A DNA stretch of 64,000 bases from Cellulophaga lytica DSM 7489 (GTDB taxonomy: Bacteria; Bacteroidota; Bacteroidia; Flavobacteriales; Flavobacteriaceae). Every line of letters begins with the position of its first letter. Positions within the stretch are counted from its first letter, which is position 1. Where the stretch lies: the NCBI RefSeq assembly GCF_000190595.1, contig NC_015167.1, forward strand, positions 918,501-982,500. The letters are read 5' to 3'. Under the pieces are notes generated by a model. That model was given only the letters and a program-made list of their open reading frames with translations. It did no database searches and was not told where the DNA came from. The position numbers were made by a program, and so were the translations under genes. Shown here one piece after another: positions 16,973 to 25,658 of the stretch.

Positions 16973-17661
16973 TGACAAAAATAAACGTAATTATTCCGGC
17001 TTATAATGAAGCTAATTCTATAGGCAAGGTTATAAAAGATATACCATCAATTGTTTCCGAAATTATTGTTGTAAATAATAACTCTACAGATAATACAGTT
17101 GGCAATGCAGAAAAAGCAGGAGCTACTGTGCTTACTGAAAACAGAAAAGGATATGGTTATGCCTGTTTAAAAGGTATGGATTACATTGCTGAAAAATCCA
17201 ACAAACCAGATATTATCGTATTTCTAGACGGAGATTACTCTGACTATCCAGAGGAATTAACAAAAATTGTTGCGCCAATTATGCAAAACAAAGTAGACTT
17301 TGTTGTAGGTGCCAGAACAAAAAAAGGAAGAGAAAAAGGTAGTATGACGCCCCAACAAGTGTTTGGAAACTGGCTCGCAACGGTATTAATGAAAATTTTT
17401 TTTAATGCTAAGTTTACAGACCTAGGCCCTTTTAGAGCAATTAAGTACAAAACGCTCCTAAACCTAGATATGCAAGACAAAACCTATGGTTGGACTGTTG
17501 AAATGCAACTTAAAATTCTAAAGAAAAAGTTAAAATATTTAGAGGTTCCTGTACGTTATAAAAAAAGAATTGGCGTATCAAAGGTCTCAGGCACAGTAAA
17601 AGGTACTATATTTGCCGGTGTAAAGATCCTTGGTTGGATATTTAAATACAGTTTTAAGTAA
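16972..17661 (+). CDS. Family 2 glycosyltransferase, dolichyl-phosphate-mannose-synthase-like
   Basis: A 229-residue GT-A protein. It starts with VIIPAYNEANSIGKVI and VVNNNSTDNT, has KGYGYACLKGMDY, the metal-binding FLDGDYSDYPEEL, and RTKKGREKGSMTPQQVFGNW typical of DPM1/GtrB-like enzymes. No C-terminal membrane segment is present, so it is soluble or peripheral. It is sandwiched between the MORN gene and a membrane glycosyltransferase (2-bp gap). I infer that it primes a polyprenyl-phosphate sugar for the membrane enzymes downstream. Confidence 0.88.
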   Translation: MTKINVIIPAYNEANSIGKVIKDIPSIVSEIIVVNNNSTDNTVGNAEKAGATVLTENRKGYGYACLKGMDYIAEKSNKPDIIVFLDGDYSDYPEELTKIVAPIMQNKVDFVVGARTKKGREKGSMTPQQVFGNWLATVLMKIFFNAKFTDLGPFRAIKYKTLLNLDMQDKTYGWTVEMQLKILKKKLKYLEVPVRYKKRIGVSKVSGTVKGTIFAGVKILGWIFKYSFK

Positions 17662-17663
17662 AT

Positions 17664-19148
17664 ATGGAAATTGCAATTACATACATAATTATAGGTATAT
17701 ACAGTTTAGCTTTATTGTTAATATTTTTCTACAGTTTAGCTCAACTTAACTTACTTGTTAATTATTTAGGGTACAGAAGAAGAAATAAAGAAGCTCCTAA
17801 ATACAATCTTTTAGATGCTAAAGAAGTACCTTATGTAACCATACAACTTCCTATTTACAATGAAGAATATGTTGTAGAAAGACTTTTAGAAAACATTGCT
17901 AAAATAGAATACCCTAGCAACAAATTAGAAATTCAGGTTTTAGATGACTCTACAGATGACTCTGTTATAGAAACAGAAAGACAAATAAAGGCCTTACAAG
18001 AAACTGGCTTAGACATACAACACATTAGAAGAACTAACAGACAAGGATACAAAGCCGGTGCTTTAAAAGAAGGGTTAACATCTGCAAAAGGAGATTTTAT
18101 TGCCATTTTTGATGCCGATTTTCTACCAGACTCAGACTGGTTAAAGAAAACCGTTATTTACTTTAAAGATGAAGAAATAGGTGTTGTACAAACTAGATGG
18201 GGACATATTAACAGAGATTATTCTGTTTTAACAAGAATACAAGCCTTTGCTTTAGATGCACACTTTACATTAGAACAAGTTGGCCGTAATGCAAAAGGAC
18301 ACTTTATAAACTTTAATGGTACGGCTGGTATCTGGCGAAAAACTTGCATTATTGATGCTGGTAACTGGGAAGGTGATACATTAACTGAAGATTTAGATTT
18401 AAGCTACCGTGCGCAGTTAAAAAACTGGAAATTTAAATACTTAGAAGATGTAGAAACACCTGCAGAATTACCTGTTGTTATTTCTGCTGCTCGTTCTCAA
18501 CAATTTAGATGGAACAAAGGTGGTGCAGAAAACTTTAGAAAATCTGTAGTTAGCGTTGTTACGGCTAAAAACATCTCTTTTAAAACTAAGTTTCACGGTG
18601 TAATGCACTTGCTAAACAGCTCAATGTTTTTATGTGTGTTTTTGGTTGCTCTTTTAAGTATACCAATGCTTTATATTAAAAACAGAAACGAATCTTTAGG
18701 TTGGGTTTTTGAAGTAACAAGCTTTTTTATTTTAAGTACAGTTATACTATTTGTTTGCTACTGGTTTACATTTAAAAGTATACAAGGCAGCAGTTTTAGT
18801 AAGTTTATAGACTATGTAAGACTCTTTTTTACATTCTTTTCTGTAGCTCTTGGTTTTTCTTTACACAACACACTTGCTGTTTTAGAAGGTCACAGAGGTA
18901 AAAGAAGTGAATTTGTACGTACTCCAAAATTTAATATAAATAATATTTCTGATAGCTGGAAAGGAAATAAATACCTTACTAAAAAGCTATCTCCTAATAT
19001 GATATTGGAATTTGGCCTAATGTTATATTTCTTGTTTGGTATGTACTCTGCAATTCCCTTAAACGATTTTGGATTGTTTCCGTTCCATTTTATGCTATTT
19101 TTAGGCTTTGGATACGTTTTCTTTAACTCGCTTACAGCTAAAGTATAA
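17664..19148 (+). CDS. Cellulose-synthase-like membrane glycosyltransferase
   Basis: A 494-residue processive-type GT2. An N-terminal membrane helix (about 3-35) is followed by the catalytic domain with QLPIYNEEYVVERLL, VLDDSTDDS, the DxD motif IFDADF, TED in DTLTEDLDLSYRA, and the QxxRW motif as QQFRW. Three to four membrane helices follow toward the C-terminus. The set D, DxD, TED, QxxRW is that of cellulose/hyaluronan/glucomannan-synthase-like enzymes. The polymer or glycolipid made is unknown. It is co-transcribed with the DPM-like gene. Confidence 0.88.
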   Translation: MEIAITYIIIGIYSLALLLIFFYSLAQLNLLVNYLGYRRRNKEAPKYNLLDAKEVPYVTIQLPIYNEEYVVERLLENIAKIEYPSNKLEIQVLDDSTDDSVIETERQIKALQETGLDIQHIRRTNRQGYKAGALKEGLTSAKGDFIAIFDADFLPDSDWLKKTVIYFKDEEIGVVQTRWGHINRDYSVLTRIQAFALDAHFTLEQVGRNAKGHFINFNGTAGIWRKTCIIDAGNWEGDTLTEDLDLSYRAQLKNWKFKYLEDVETPAELPVVISAARSQQFRWNKGGAENFRKSVVSVVTAKNISFKTKFHGVMHLLNSSMFLCVFLVALLSIPMLYIKNRNESLGWVFEVTSFFILSTVILFVCYWFTFKSIQGSSFSKFIDYVRLFFTFFSVALGFSLHNTLAVLEGHRGKRSEFVRTPKFNINNISDSWKGNKYLTKKLSPNMILEFGLMLYFLFGMYSAIPLNDFGLFPFHFMLFLGFGYVFFNSLTAKV

Positions 19149-19327
19149 ATTAGCACACAGCTAACACTGTATTTTCAATTTACATTTATACTAACTTTTT
19201 GTTAGGACACGCTAGTTTTTGTGACTATTGTTTTTATACATCATATTTCTAACACCAATAATTAGAAAAAAAGAATTGTATAATTTTTAGTACTTTAGAG
19301 CAGTTAATGTAAATTATAATTTTTGTA

Positions 19328-20701
19328 ATGCAAGTAAAAATTTTATCATATTATAGGTTACACAAAATACCTATATTATTAGCACTTGCAAGCATACTTT
19401 TTTACTACACCTTTGCTTACCATTTGGTACGCACAGATTTTGTTAAGCTTATTACTTTAGCCACTGCTCTATTTTTTATATGCTATAAACTTATACAGTT
19501 TGAAAAATGGAACTTTAAATTTTTACTTACTGCTGGTATACTATTTAGACTTGTTTTTTTATGTGTAGAGCCAATGCTCTCGCAGGATTTTAATAGGTTT
19601 ATTTGGGACGGAGAATTGGTTTTACAAGGGTTAAACCCATACCTACAAACACCAGATACTATTGTAGAACTAGGCAAAATTAGTATCAATAATGCTGCTC
19701 ACTTATACGCTAGTATGGGAGAAATTAGCGCAAAGAACTTTAGCAACTACCCTCCTTTAAATCAGCTTATATTTGCTTTAGCTGCATTTTTCTCTGGCAA
19801 AAGTATGGTTGGTGGCATTATTACAATGCGCATAATTATACTCCTAGCAGATATTGGTGTTGTATACTTTGGCAGAAAATTATTAACACACCTTAATTTA
19901 TCATCACACCTAGTCTTTTGGTATTTTTTAAATCCTTTAGTTGTTATAGAATTAACTGGAAACCTTCATTTTGAAGGTGTAATGCTTTTCTTTTTTATTT
20001 GGAGTATGTATTTACTTTCTCAAAAAAAATACCTGCTTGCAGCTCCAATATTAGCATTATCTATAGCAGTAAAACTGGTTCCGCTTATGTTTTTACCTCT
20101 ATTTATTAGACATTTAGGCATAAAAAAGGCTGTTCCTTTTTACGTAATTATAGGCACCACTATTCTAGTTCTCTTATTCCCTTTTTATTCACCAGAATTT
20201 ATAAATAATTACGCTACTACAATAGGACTTTGGTTTAATAATTTTGAATTTAACGCTAGCATTTACAACATAATTAAAAAGGTAGCAGAAGCTAATGGTA
20301 GTAGAGATTGGGAAACCATAAAAGCATTTGGCAAAATATCTCCTTATGTAACTATTGCTATGGTATTACTTTTCTCTTTTTTAAGAAACAACAAAACCAT
20401 TACCAACTTATTTACCAGTATGTTATGGGTTTTAACCATTTATTATTTTATATCTACAACCATACATCCTTGGTACATTATTTTTTTAGTTTTATTAAGT
20501 ATTTTTACCAAGTTTAGATATGCTATTTTATGGTCTGCCGCTGTTTTTTTAAGTTATTGGGCATATTCAAATCCGGACTTTAAAGAGCATTTAGGAATTT
20601 TAACTATTGAGTATATTGCAATTTTTAGCTTTATTATTTACGAAATACTTAGACTAAAAAGGCAAAACCTACTATATCCAAAAAAGAAACTTCTAAATTA
20701 G
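19328..20701 (+). CDS. Polyprenyl-linked sugar transferase, DUF2029/mannosyltransferase-like
   Basis: A 457-residue integral membrane protein with about 10 hydrophobic helices. The first extracytoplasmic loop has RLVFLCVEPMLSQDFNRFIWDGELVLQGLNPY, containing the acidic pair found in GT-C enzymes, and the phrase NYPPLNQL is typical of DUF2029/GT87-like mannosyltransferases. A 179-bp gap separates it from the previous gene, so it may have its own promoter. I infer lipid-linked sugar use on the outer face of the inner membrane. The acceptor is unknown. Confidence 0.8.
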   Translation: MQVKILSYYRLHKIPILLALASILFYYTFAYHLVRTDFVKLITLATALFFICYKLIQFEKWNFKFLLTAGILFRLVFLCVEPMLSQDFNRFIWDGELVLQGLNPYLQTPDTIVELGKISINNAAHLYASMGEISAKNFSNYPPLNQLIFALAAFFSGKSMVGGIITMRIIILLADIGVVYFGRKLLTHLNLSSHLVFWYFLNPLVVIELTGNLHFEGVMLFFFIWSMYLLSQKKYLLAAPILALSIAVKLVPLMFLPLFIRHLGIKKAVPFYVIIGTTILVLLFPFYSPEFINNYATTIGLWFNNFEFNASIYNIIKKVAEANGSRDWETIKAFGKISPYVTIAMVLLFSFLRNNKTITNLFTSMLWVLTIYYFISTTIHPWYIIFLVLLSIFTKFRYAILWSAAVFLSYWAYSNPDFKEHLGILTIEYIAIFSFIIYEILRLKRQNLLYPKKKLLN

Positions 20702-20720
20702 GCTAGCTCAATATAATTTG

Positions 20721-20728
20721 TACATTTG
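20721..20728 (+). promoter_or_regulatory. Probable -7 box of the arginine operon leader
   Basis: TACATTTG fits TANNTTTG. No good TTG is visible 19-20 bases upstream, so this is a half-match. A start near 20733-20735 would put the leader ORF ATG (20737) almost at the 5' end of the transcript. Confidence 0.5.
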
Positions 20729-20736
20729 ACCCTGTA

Positions 20737-20820
20737 ATGAGCAACAACACAAACATATTATTTTTTAGCGGGGTTTCTACACCCTTAGCTACGCTTGTTC
20801 CTACACGCCGCCGCCCGTAA
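20737..20820 (+). CDS. argL: Arginine leader peptide (27 codons, three tandem CGC)
   Basis: An ATG ORF encodes MSNNTNILFFSGVSTPL followed by ATLVPTRRRP and a stop. Codons 24-26 are CGC CGC CGC (20806-20814), just before CCG and TAA. CGC is uncommon in this AT-rich genome, where Arg is mostly AGA. The ORF lies at the start of the transcript of a nine-gene arginine operon and is followed at 20837-20866 by a hairpin with five T. This is the architecture of his/thr/trp leaders: scarcity of charged tRNA-Arg would stall a ribosome on the triplet and change downstream folding. The symbol is my label only. Expression of the peptide is inferred, not shown. Confidence 0.65.
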   Translation: MSNNTNILFFSGVSTPLATLVPTRRRP

Positions 20821-20824
20821 GGGT
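20781..20824 (+). promoter_or_regulatory. Leader hairpin enclosing the arginine codons
   Basis: ACCCTTA (20781-20787) can pair with TAAGGGT (20818-20824), where the second arm overlaps the leader stop codon. The 30-base loop holds the CGC triplet. GGGT at 20771-20774 could alternatively pair with ACCC at 20781-20784. A ribosome stalled on the Arg codons would break the larger hairpin. Confidence 0.5.
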
Positions 20825-20836
20825 ATTACTTCTATT

Positions 20837-20866
20837 TTGGAATTAGGTGAGTCCAATTCCGTTTTT
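20837..20866 (+). terminator. Attenuator terminator before the arginine operon
   Basis: GGAATT (20839-20844) pairs with AATTCC (20855-20860); an overlapping alternative is TTGGA (20837-20841) with TCCAA (20852-20856). TTTTT follows at 20862-20866. The terminator lies 16 bases after the leader stop codon and 44 bases before the first structural gene, where a constitutive terminator would silence the operon. Confidence 0.65.
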
Positions 20867-20909
20867 CAAGACATAAAATTTTACAATACTAACATTAAAG
20901 CAACATTCA

Positions 20910-21536
20910 ATGAGAATTGTAATTGCTAATGCATCGCATATAAAATATGCGCAAATAATTTCTGATACAATAACAGAATCTGCTAAAGTACGCGGTACTG
21001 GTATTGCCAAACGTACGCCAGAATATATTTTAAAAAGGCTACAAAATGGTAATGCTGTTATTGCTTTAGACGGAGAAAAATTTGCAGGATTTTGCTATAT
21101 AGAGGTTTGGGGACATAATAAATTTGTTGCCAATTCTGGACTTATTGTTCATCCTGATTTTAGAAATCTAGGACTTGCAAAAAAAATAAAAGAGCGAATT
21201 TTTAAACTCTCCAGAGAAAAATTTCCTGATGCAAAAATATTTGGTATTACTACAGGTTTAGCTGTTATGAAAATGAACTACGAACTTGGTTACAAGCCTG
21301 TTACTTTTTCTGAACTTACAGATGACCCTGAATTTTGGAAAGGCTGCCAAACTTGTAAAAATTTTGATGTATTAACCAGAACAGAACAAAAAATGTGTCT
21401 TTGTACAGGGATGTTATATGATCCTGCTGCAAAGCAAAAAGCTACCCAAAAAAAAGAGGTAGATGGTAAAGTATTTAAAAGATTAAAAAGTATAAAAGAG
21501 CAATTGTTCTTAAAAAAGAAAAATAAAGATGAGTAA
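20910..21536 (+). CDS. GNAT acyltransferase at the head of the arginine operon
   Basis: A 208-residue protein. The GNAT acetyl-CoA motif is NSGLIVHPDFRNLGLAKKI, preceded by the beta4 strand. It probably supplies the N-acylglutamate that starts arginine synthesis, since no argA or argJ is present and Bacteroidota arg operons typically begin with such a gene. After the fold comes a Cys-rich segment, CQTCKNFDVL then MCLCTGML, giving CxxC and CxC that could bind zinc. The C-terminus is Lys-rich. It overlaps argG by 8 bp. Whether the acyl donor is acetyl- or succinyl-CoA is open; the operon's ArgF points to succinyl. Confidence 0.78.
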   Translation: MRIVIANASHIKYAQIISDTITESAKVRGTGIAKRTPEYILKRLQNGNAVIALDGEKFAGFCYIEVWGHNKFVANSGLIVHPDFRNLGLAKKIKERIFKLSREKFPDAKIFGITTGLAVMKMNYELGYKPVTFSELTDDPEFWKGCQTCKNFDVLTRTEQKMCLCTGMLYDPAAKQKATQKKEVDGKVFKRLKSIKEQLFLKKKNKDE

Positions 21537-22713
21537 ATTAGTTTTAGCATATAGTGGTGGATTAGATACGTCTTACTGCGCAAAATATTTATCAAAAGAC
21601 AAAGGTTTTGAAGTACACGCTGTTAGTGTAAATACTGGCGGTTTTACTAAACAAGAAATTTCTAACATTAAAAAGAAAGCCATAGAATTAGGCGCAAGCA
21701 GCTATACTTCTATAGATGCTGTGCAGACTTTTTACACTAAAGTTGTAAAATATTTAATTTTTGGTAATGTTTTAAAAAACAACACATACCCATTGTCTGT
21801 TAGTGCAGAGCGTATTGTACAAGCTATAGAAATTGTAAATCACGCTAAAAAAATAGGCGCAAAATATATTGCTCACGGTAGTACTGGCGCTGGTAATGAC
21901 CAAGTTAGGTTTGATATGATTTTTCAGATCATTGCACCAGAAATAGAAATTATTACTCCTATTAGAGACAATCAATTATCTAGAGAAGTAGAAATTGCAT
22001 ATTTAAAAGAAAATGGTGTTGACTATCCTTGGGAAAAAGCCAAATACTCTATTAACAAAGGGCTTTGGGGAACTTCTGTTGGCGGTGATGAAACACTTAC
22101 GTCACATTCTCCGCTACCAGACACCGCATACCCTAGTCAGCTTGAAGAAAGAAACCCTTTAGATGTAAAACTAACCTTTACAAAAGGAGAACTTACTGCA
22201 ATTAATGATGAACAAGGTAAACCAATTAACAATATCACTAAGTTAAATGATGTTGCTTCTAAATTTGCTATTGGTAGAGACATACACGTTGGCGATACAA
22301 TTATTGGTATTAAAGGTAGAGTTGGTTTTGAGGCTGCTGCATCATTACTAATTATAAAAGCACACCATTTACTAGAAAAACATACGCTTACAAAATGGCA
22401 ACAATACCAAAAAGAACAACAAGGTAATTTTTATGGTATGTTATTGCATGAGGGCAATTATTTAGATGAAGTAATGCGTAACATTGAGGCTTTTCTTAAA
22501 GACACGCAAAAAAATGTCTCTGGAGATGTATTTGTTACACTACATCCGTACAGGTTTGAGCTTAATGGTATAGCATCTAAACACGACCTTATGAACGCTT
22601 CTTTTGGTAGTTACGGTGAAATGAATAAAGGATGGACTGCTGACGATGCTAAAGGATTTATTAAAATTTTATCTAACTCTGGTAAAATATACAATCACGT
22701 AAATAAAAATTAA
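21529..22713 (+). CDS. argG: Argininosuccinate synthase
   Basis: A 394-residue protein joining citrulline and aspartate with ATP. The N-type ATP-pyrophosphatase loop is LAYSGGLDTSYC at residues 4-15. AHGSTGAGNDQVRF (citrulline/aspartate binding) and SINKGLWGTSVGG follow. It is translationally coupled to the GNAT gene (8-bp overlap) and 6 bp before argC. Its length is about that of family members. Confidence 0.97.
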   Translation: MSKLVLAYSGGLDTSYCAKYLSKDKGFEVHAVSVNTGGFTKQEISNIKKKAIELGASSYTSIDAVQTFYTKVVKYLIFGNVLKNNTYPLSVSAERIVQAIEIVNHAKKIGAKYIAHGSTGAGNDQVRFDMIFQIIAPEIEIITPIRDNQLSREVEIAYLKENGVDYPWEKAKYSINKGLWGTSVGGDETLTSHSPLPDTAYPSQLEERNPLDVKLTFTKGELTAINDEQGKPINNITKLNDVASKFAIGRDIHVGDTIIGIKGRVGFEAAASLLIIKAHHLLEKHTLTKWQQYQKEQQGNFYGMLLHEGNYLDEVMRNIEAFLKDTQKNVSGDVFVTLHPYRFELNGIASKHDLMNASFGSYGEMNKGWTADDAKGFIKILSNSGKIYNHVNKN

Positions 22714-22719
22714 AATAGG

Positions 22720-23694
22720 ATGATTAACATAGGTATTATTGGTGGTTCTGGGTATACAGGTGGCGAGTTAATAAGGTTACTTTTAAATCACCCTAAAGCA
22801 AACATAAATTTTATTTACAGTACTACTAGAGCTGGTAAAGATATTACAACAGCACATCCAGATTTATTAGGACAAACAGATCTTAAGTTTACTGGTGATG
22901 TAAATTTAAATGTAGACCTTGTTTTTTTATGCTTGGGACACGGCAACTCTACCACTTTTTTAACACAGAATTCATTTTCAAGTAACACTAAAATTATAGA
23001 TTTAAGTAATGATTTTAGATTACATAATGATGCTATTCTAAACAAAAAAGAATTTATTTACGGTTTACCAGAAACCAATAAGAACAAAATAAAAACAGCT
23101 AATTACATAGCTAATCCAGGTTGTTTTGCAACAGCAATTCAGCTTGCATTACTACCATTAGCAAAAGCAAATATTTTACACAATAGCGTGCATATAAATG
23201 CTGTAACTGGTAGTACTGGTGCTGGTGTAAAACCAAGTGACTCTACCCATTTTAGTTGGCGAAATAATAATGTTTCTTGGTACAAACCATTTACACACCA
23301 ACATTTAGGTGAAATTGGTGAAAGTTTAATGAGCTACAACTATGAAATTGGAGAGTTACTGTTTCTTCCGCAAAGAGGAAACTTTGCCAGAGGCATTTTT
23401 GCAACTGCTTACACCAAATACAAAGGTAGTATAGAAGATGCTTATGAGCTATACACTAATTTTTATGCTGATGCGAAATTTACAAATGTTTCTAATACAG
23501 AAATTCATTTAAAACAAGTAGTAAACACCAACCAATGCCATTTGCACTTACACTTACATAATGGCAATTTATTAGTTACATCTGCTATAGATAATTTACT
23601 AAAAGGTGCATCTGGGCAAGCGGTACAGAATATGAATTTAATGTACGGTTTTAATGAAGATGAAGGTTTAAAACTAAAAGCATCCGCATTTTAA
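22720..23694 (+). CDS. argC: N-acyl-gamma-glutamyl-phosphate reductase
   Basis: A 324-residue NADPH enzyme forming the acylated glutamate semialdehyde. It starts with the Rossmann GIIGGSGYTGGELIRLL, has ANPGCFATAIQLAL with the catalytic Cys, and GSTGAG. It lies 6 bp after argG and 30 bp before proC. The length agrees with the family, and no odd features are seen. Confidence 0.95.
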   Translation: MINIGIIGGSGYTGGELIRLLLNHPKANINFIYSTTRAGKDITTAHPDLLGQTDLKFTGDVNLNVDLVFLCLGHGNSTTFLTQNSFSSNTKIIDLSNDFRLHNDAILNKKEFIYGLPETNKNKIKTANYIANPGCFATAIQLALLPLAKANILHNSVHINAVTGSTGAGVKPSDSTHFSWRNNNVSWYKPFTHQHLGEIGESLMSYNYEIGELLFLPQRGNFARGIFATAYTKYKGSIEDAYELYTNFYADAKFTNVSNTEIHLKQVVNTNQCHLHLHLHNGNLLVTSAIDNLLKGASGQAVQNMNLMYGFNEDEGLKLKASAF

Positions 23695-23724
23695 CATCAA
23701 TCTAAAAAAATAAAAAAACCAACT

Positions 23725-24522
23725 ATGAAACTAGCTATTATAGGTGCCGGAAACTTAGGATTATCTATTGCAAAAGGTATTTTAAACTCTAATGGAGCAA
23801 CAACAATGTACTTAACAAAAAGAAGTACAGAAAGTATTGAAGAGTATAAAACTTATGGCAACGTAACTGTTACTGCAGACAATAGAGAGGCAGTAAAAAA
23901 TTCTGATGTCCTAATTTTTGCTGTACAACCCAATCATTTTGAAGCTATTTTAAATGATGTTAAAGACTTGCTTACAGAAAAGCATATTGTAATATCAACC
24001 ATAACTGGTTTTAGCATTAAAAAAATTGAAGCTGTACTAGGTAAAGACACCTATATTATTAGAAGTATGCCAAACACAGCTATTTCTGTAGGGCAATCTA
24101 TGACCTGCGTTTGTAGCAACGAAATGGGAAAAAAAAGAATAGAACTGGCTAAGGCCATTTTTAATAGAATGGGACATTCGTTAGAAATTCCTGAAAGTCA
24201 AATGCAAGCTGCAACTGTTATATGCGCAAGCGGAATAGCTTTTTGGATGCGACTAATACGCGCTACTACACAAGGAGCAATACAACTAGGTTTTGATGCT
24301 AAAGAAGCACAAGAATTGGCAATGCATACGTGTAACGGTGCCGCTAGTTTATTAATAGAATCTGGCAATCATCCAGAGCAAGAAATAGATCGTGTAACAA
24401 CGCCTATGGGCTGTACTATTAAAGGTTTAAATGAGATGGAGCACCAAGGATTAAGTTCTTCTTTAATTAGAGGAATTGTAGCTTCGTTTGATAAAATAAG
24501 TGAGTTTAAAGTAAAAAATTAA
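23725..24522 (+). CDS. proC: Pyrroline-5-carboxylate reductase
   Basis: A 265-residue protein. It has the NAD(P) motif AIIGAGNLGLSIAKG at the N-terminus, followed by SMPNTAISVGQSMT. The C-terminal dimer region has VTTPMGCTIKGLNEME where the family has 'VTSPGGTT'. It makes proline from the glutamate semialdehyde that forms cyclic pyrroline-5-carboxylate. Presence inside the arginine operon, between argC and argD, is a recurring Bacteroidota arrangement and would place proline formation under the same arginine leader. Confidence 0.92.
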   Translation: MKLAIIGAGNLGLSIAKGILNSNGATTMYLTKRSTESIEEYKTYGNVTVTADNREAVKNSDVLIFAVQPNHFEAILNDVKDLLTEKHIVISTITGFSIKKIEAVLGKDTYIIRSMPNTAISVGQSMTCVCSNEMGKKRIELAKAIFNRMGHSLEIPESQMQAATVICASGIAFWMRLIRATTQGAIQLGFDAKEAQELAMHTCNGAASLLIESGNHPEQEIDRVTTPMGCTIKGLNEMEHQGLSSSLIRGIVASFDKISEFKVKN

Positions 24523-24524
24523 GT

Positions 24525-25658
24525 ATGAATTTATTTGATGTATACCCTTTATATAATGTTACTCCTGTTTCTGCAAAAGGTAGCCAGGTAATAGATGATA
24601 AAGTTCAAGAATATTTAGATTTTTATGGTGGCCATGCAGTAATTTCTATAGGACATTCTCACCCGCATTACGTACGCAGAATTAAAGAGCAATTAGATAA
24701 AATTGCCTTTTATAGCAATGCTGTACAAAACCCATTACAAGGTGAGTTAGCAGAGAAATTAGTGCAACTGTCTAACTGTACAGACTACAATTTGTTTTTA
24801 TGTAACTCTGGTGCAGAAGCCAATGAAAATGCATTAAAATTAGCATCATTCTACACCAACAAATCTAGAGTTATTGCTTTTAATAACGGATTTCACGGCA
24901 GAACATCTGCTGCTGTAGCTGCTACAGATAATACTGCAATAAATGCGCCTATAAACAAACAACAAAAAGTAACTTTTTTAGCCTTTAATGATATAGAAGC
25001 TTTTACTATTGAAATTGAAAAAGATGATGTATGTGCGGTTATTTTAGAGGCTGTACAAGGTGTTGGTGGTTTAGACGAGCCTACTACAGAGTTTTACCAA
25101 AAAATAGAAGCTTTATGTAAAAAACACAATGTTGTTTTAATTGCAGATGAAGTACAATCTGGCTACGGAAGAACAGGTGAGTTTTTTGCTTATCAGCACC
25201 ATAACATAAAACCAGATATTGTAACAATTGCCAAAGGTATGGGCAATGGTTTTCCGGTTGGTGGTGTTCTAATACAAGAAAAAATTAAAGCCTCTTACGG
25301 TATGTTAGGTACTACTTTTGGAGGCAACCATTTGGCTTGCGTGGCTTGCTTAGCTGTTTTAGAAGTTATAGAACAGGAAGATTTGATACGCAATGCTGCT
25401 AAAATGAATTCTTACTTTTTGCAAAAAGCTGCTACCATACCACAAATTAAAAAAGTAAAAGGTCGCGGGTTAATGCTAGGACTTCAGTTTGATTTTGAAG
25501 TTGGAGAACTTAGAAAAAAATTAATATACAATCAGTTTGTATTTACAGGCGGTGCTAAAGACAAAACACTATTACGTATTTTACCTGCACTAAACATAAC
25601 AACAGCTTTAATAGATGTATTTTTTGATGCCTTACAAGCAGAGTTAAAAGAATTATAA
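24525..25658 (+). CDS. argD: Acylornithine aminotransferase (class III PLP)
   Basis: A 377-residue class III aminotransferase. It has the phosphate-cup NSGAEANENALKLA (94-107), GFHGRTSAA, IADEVQSGYGRTG (207-218), and the PLP lysine in TIAKGMGNGFPVGG (Lys237). It converts the acylated glutamate semialdehyde to acylornithine. Start ATG 24525 lies 2 bp after proC, and the stop overlaps the ArgF start by 1 base. It is slightly shorter than typical ArgD (about 390-400), with no motif lost. Confidence 0.95.
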   Translation: MNLFDVYPLYNVTPVSAKGSQVIDDKVQEYLDFYGGHAVISIGHSHPHYVRRIKEQLDKIAFYSNAVQNPLQGELAEKLVQLSNCTDYNLFLCNSGAEANENALKLASFYTNKSRVIAFNNGFHGRTSAAVAATDNTAINAPINKQQKVTFLAFNDIEAFTIEIEKDDVCAVILEAVQGVGGLDEPTTEFYQKIEALCKKHNVVLIADEVQSGYGRTGEFFAYQHHNIKPDIVTIAKGMGNGFPVGGVLIQEKIKASYGMLGTTFGGNHLACVACLAVLEVIEQEDLIRNAAKMNSYFLQKAATIPQIKKVKGRGLMLGLQFDFEVGELRKKLIYNQFVFTGGAKDKTLLRILPALNITTALIDVFFDALQAELKEL

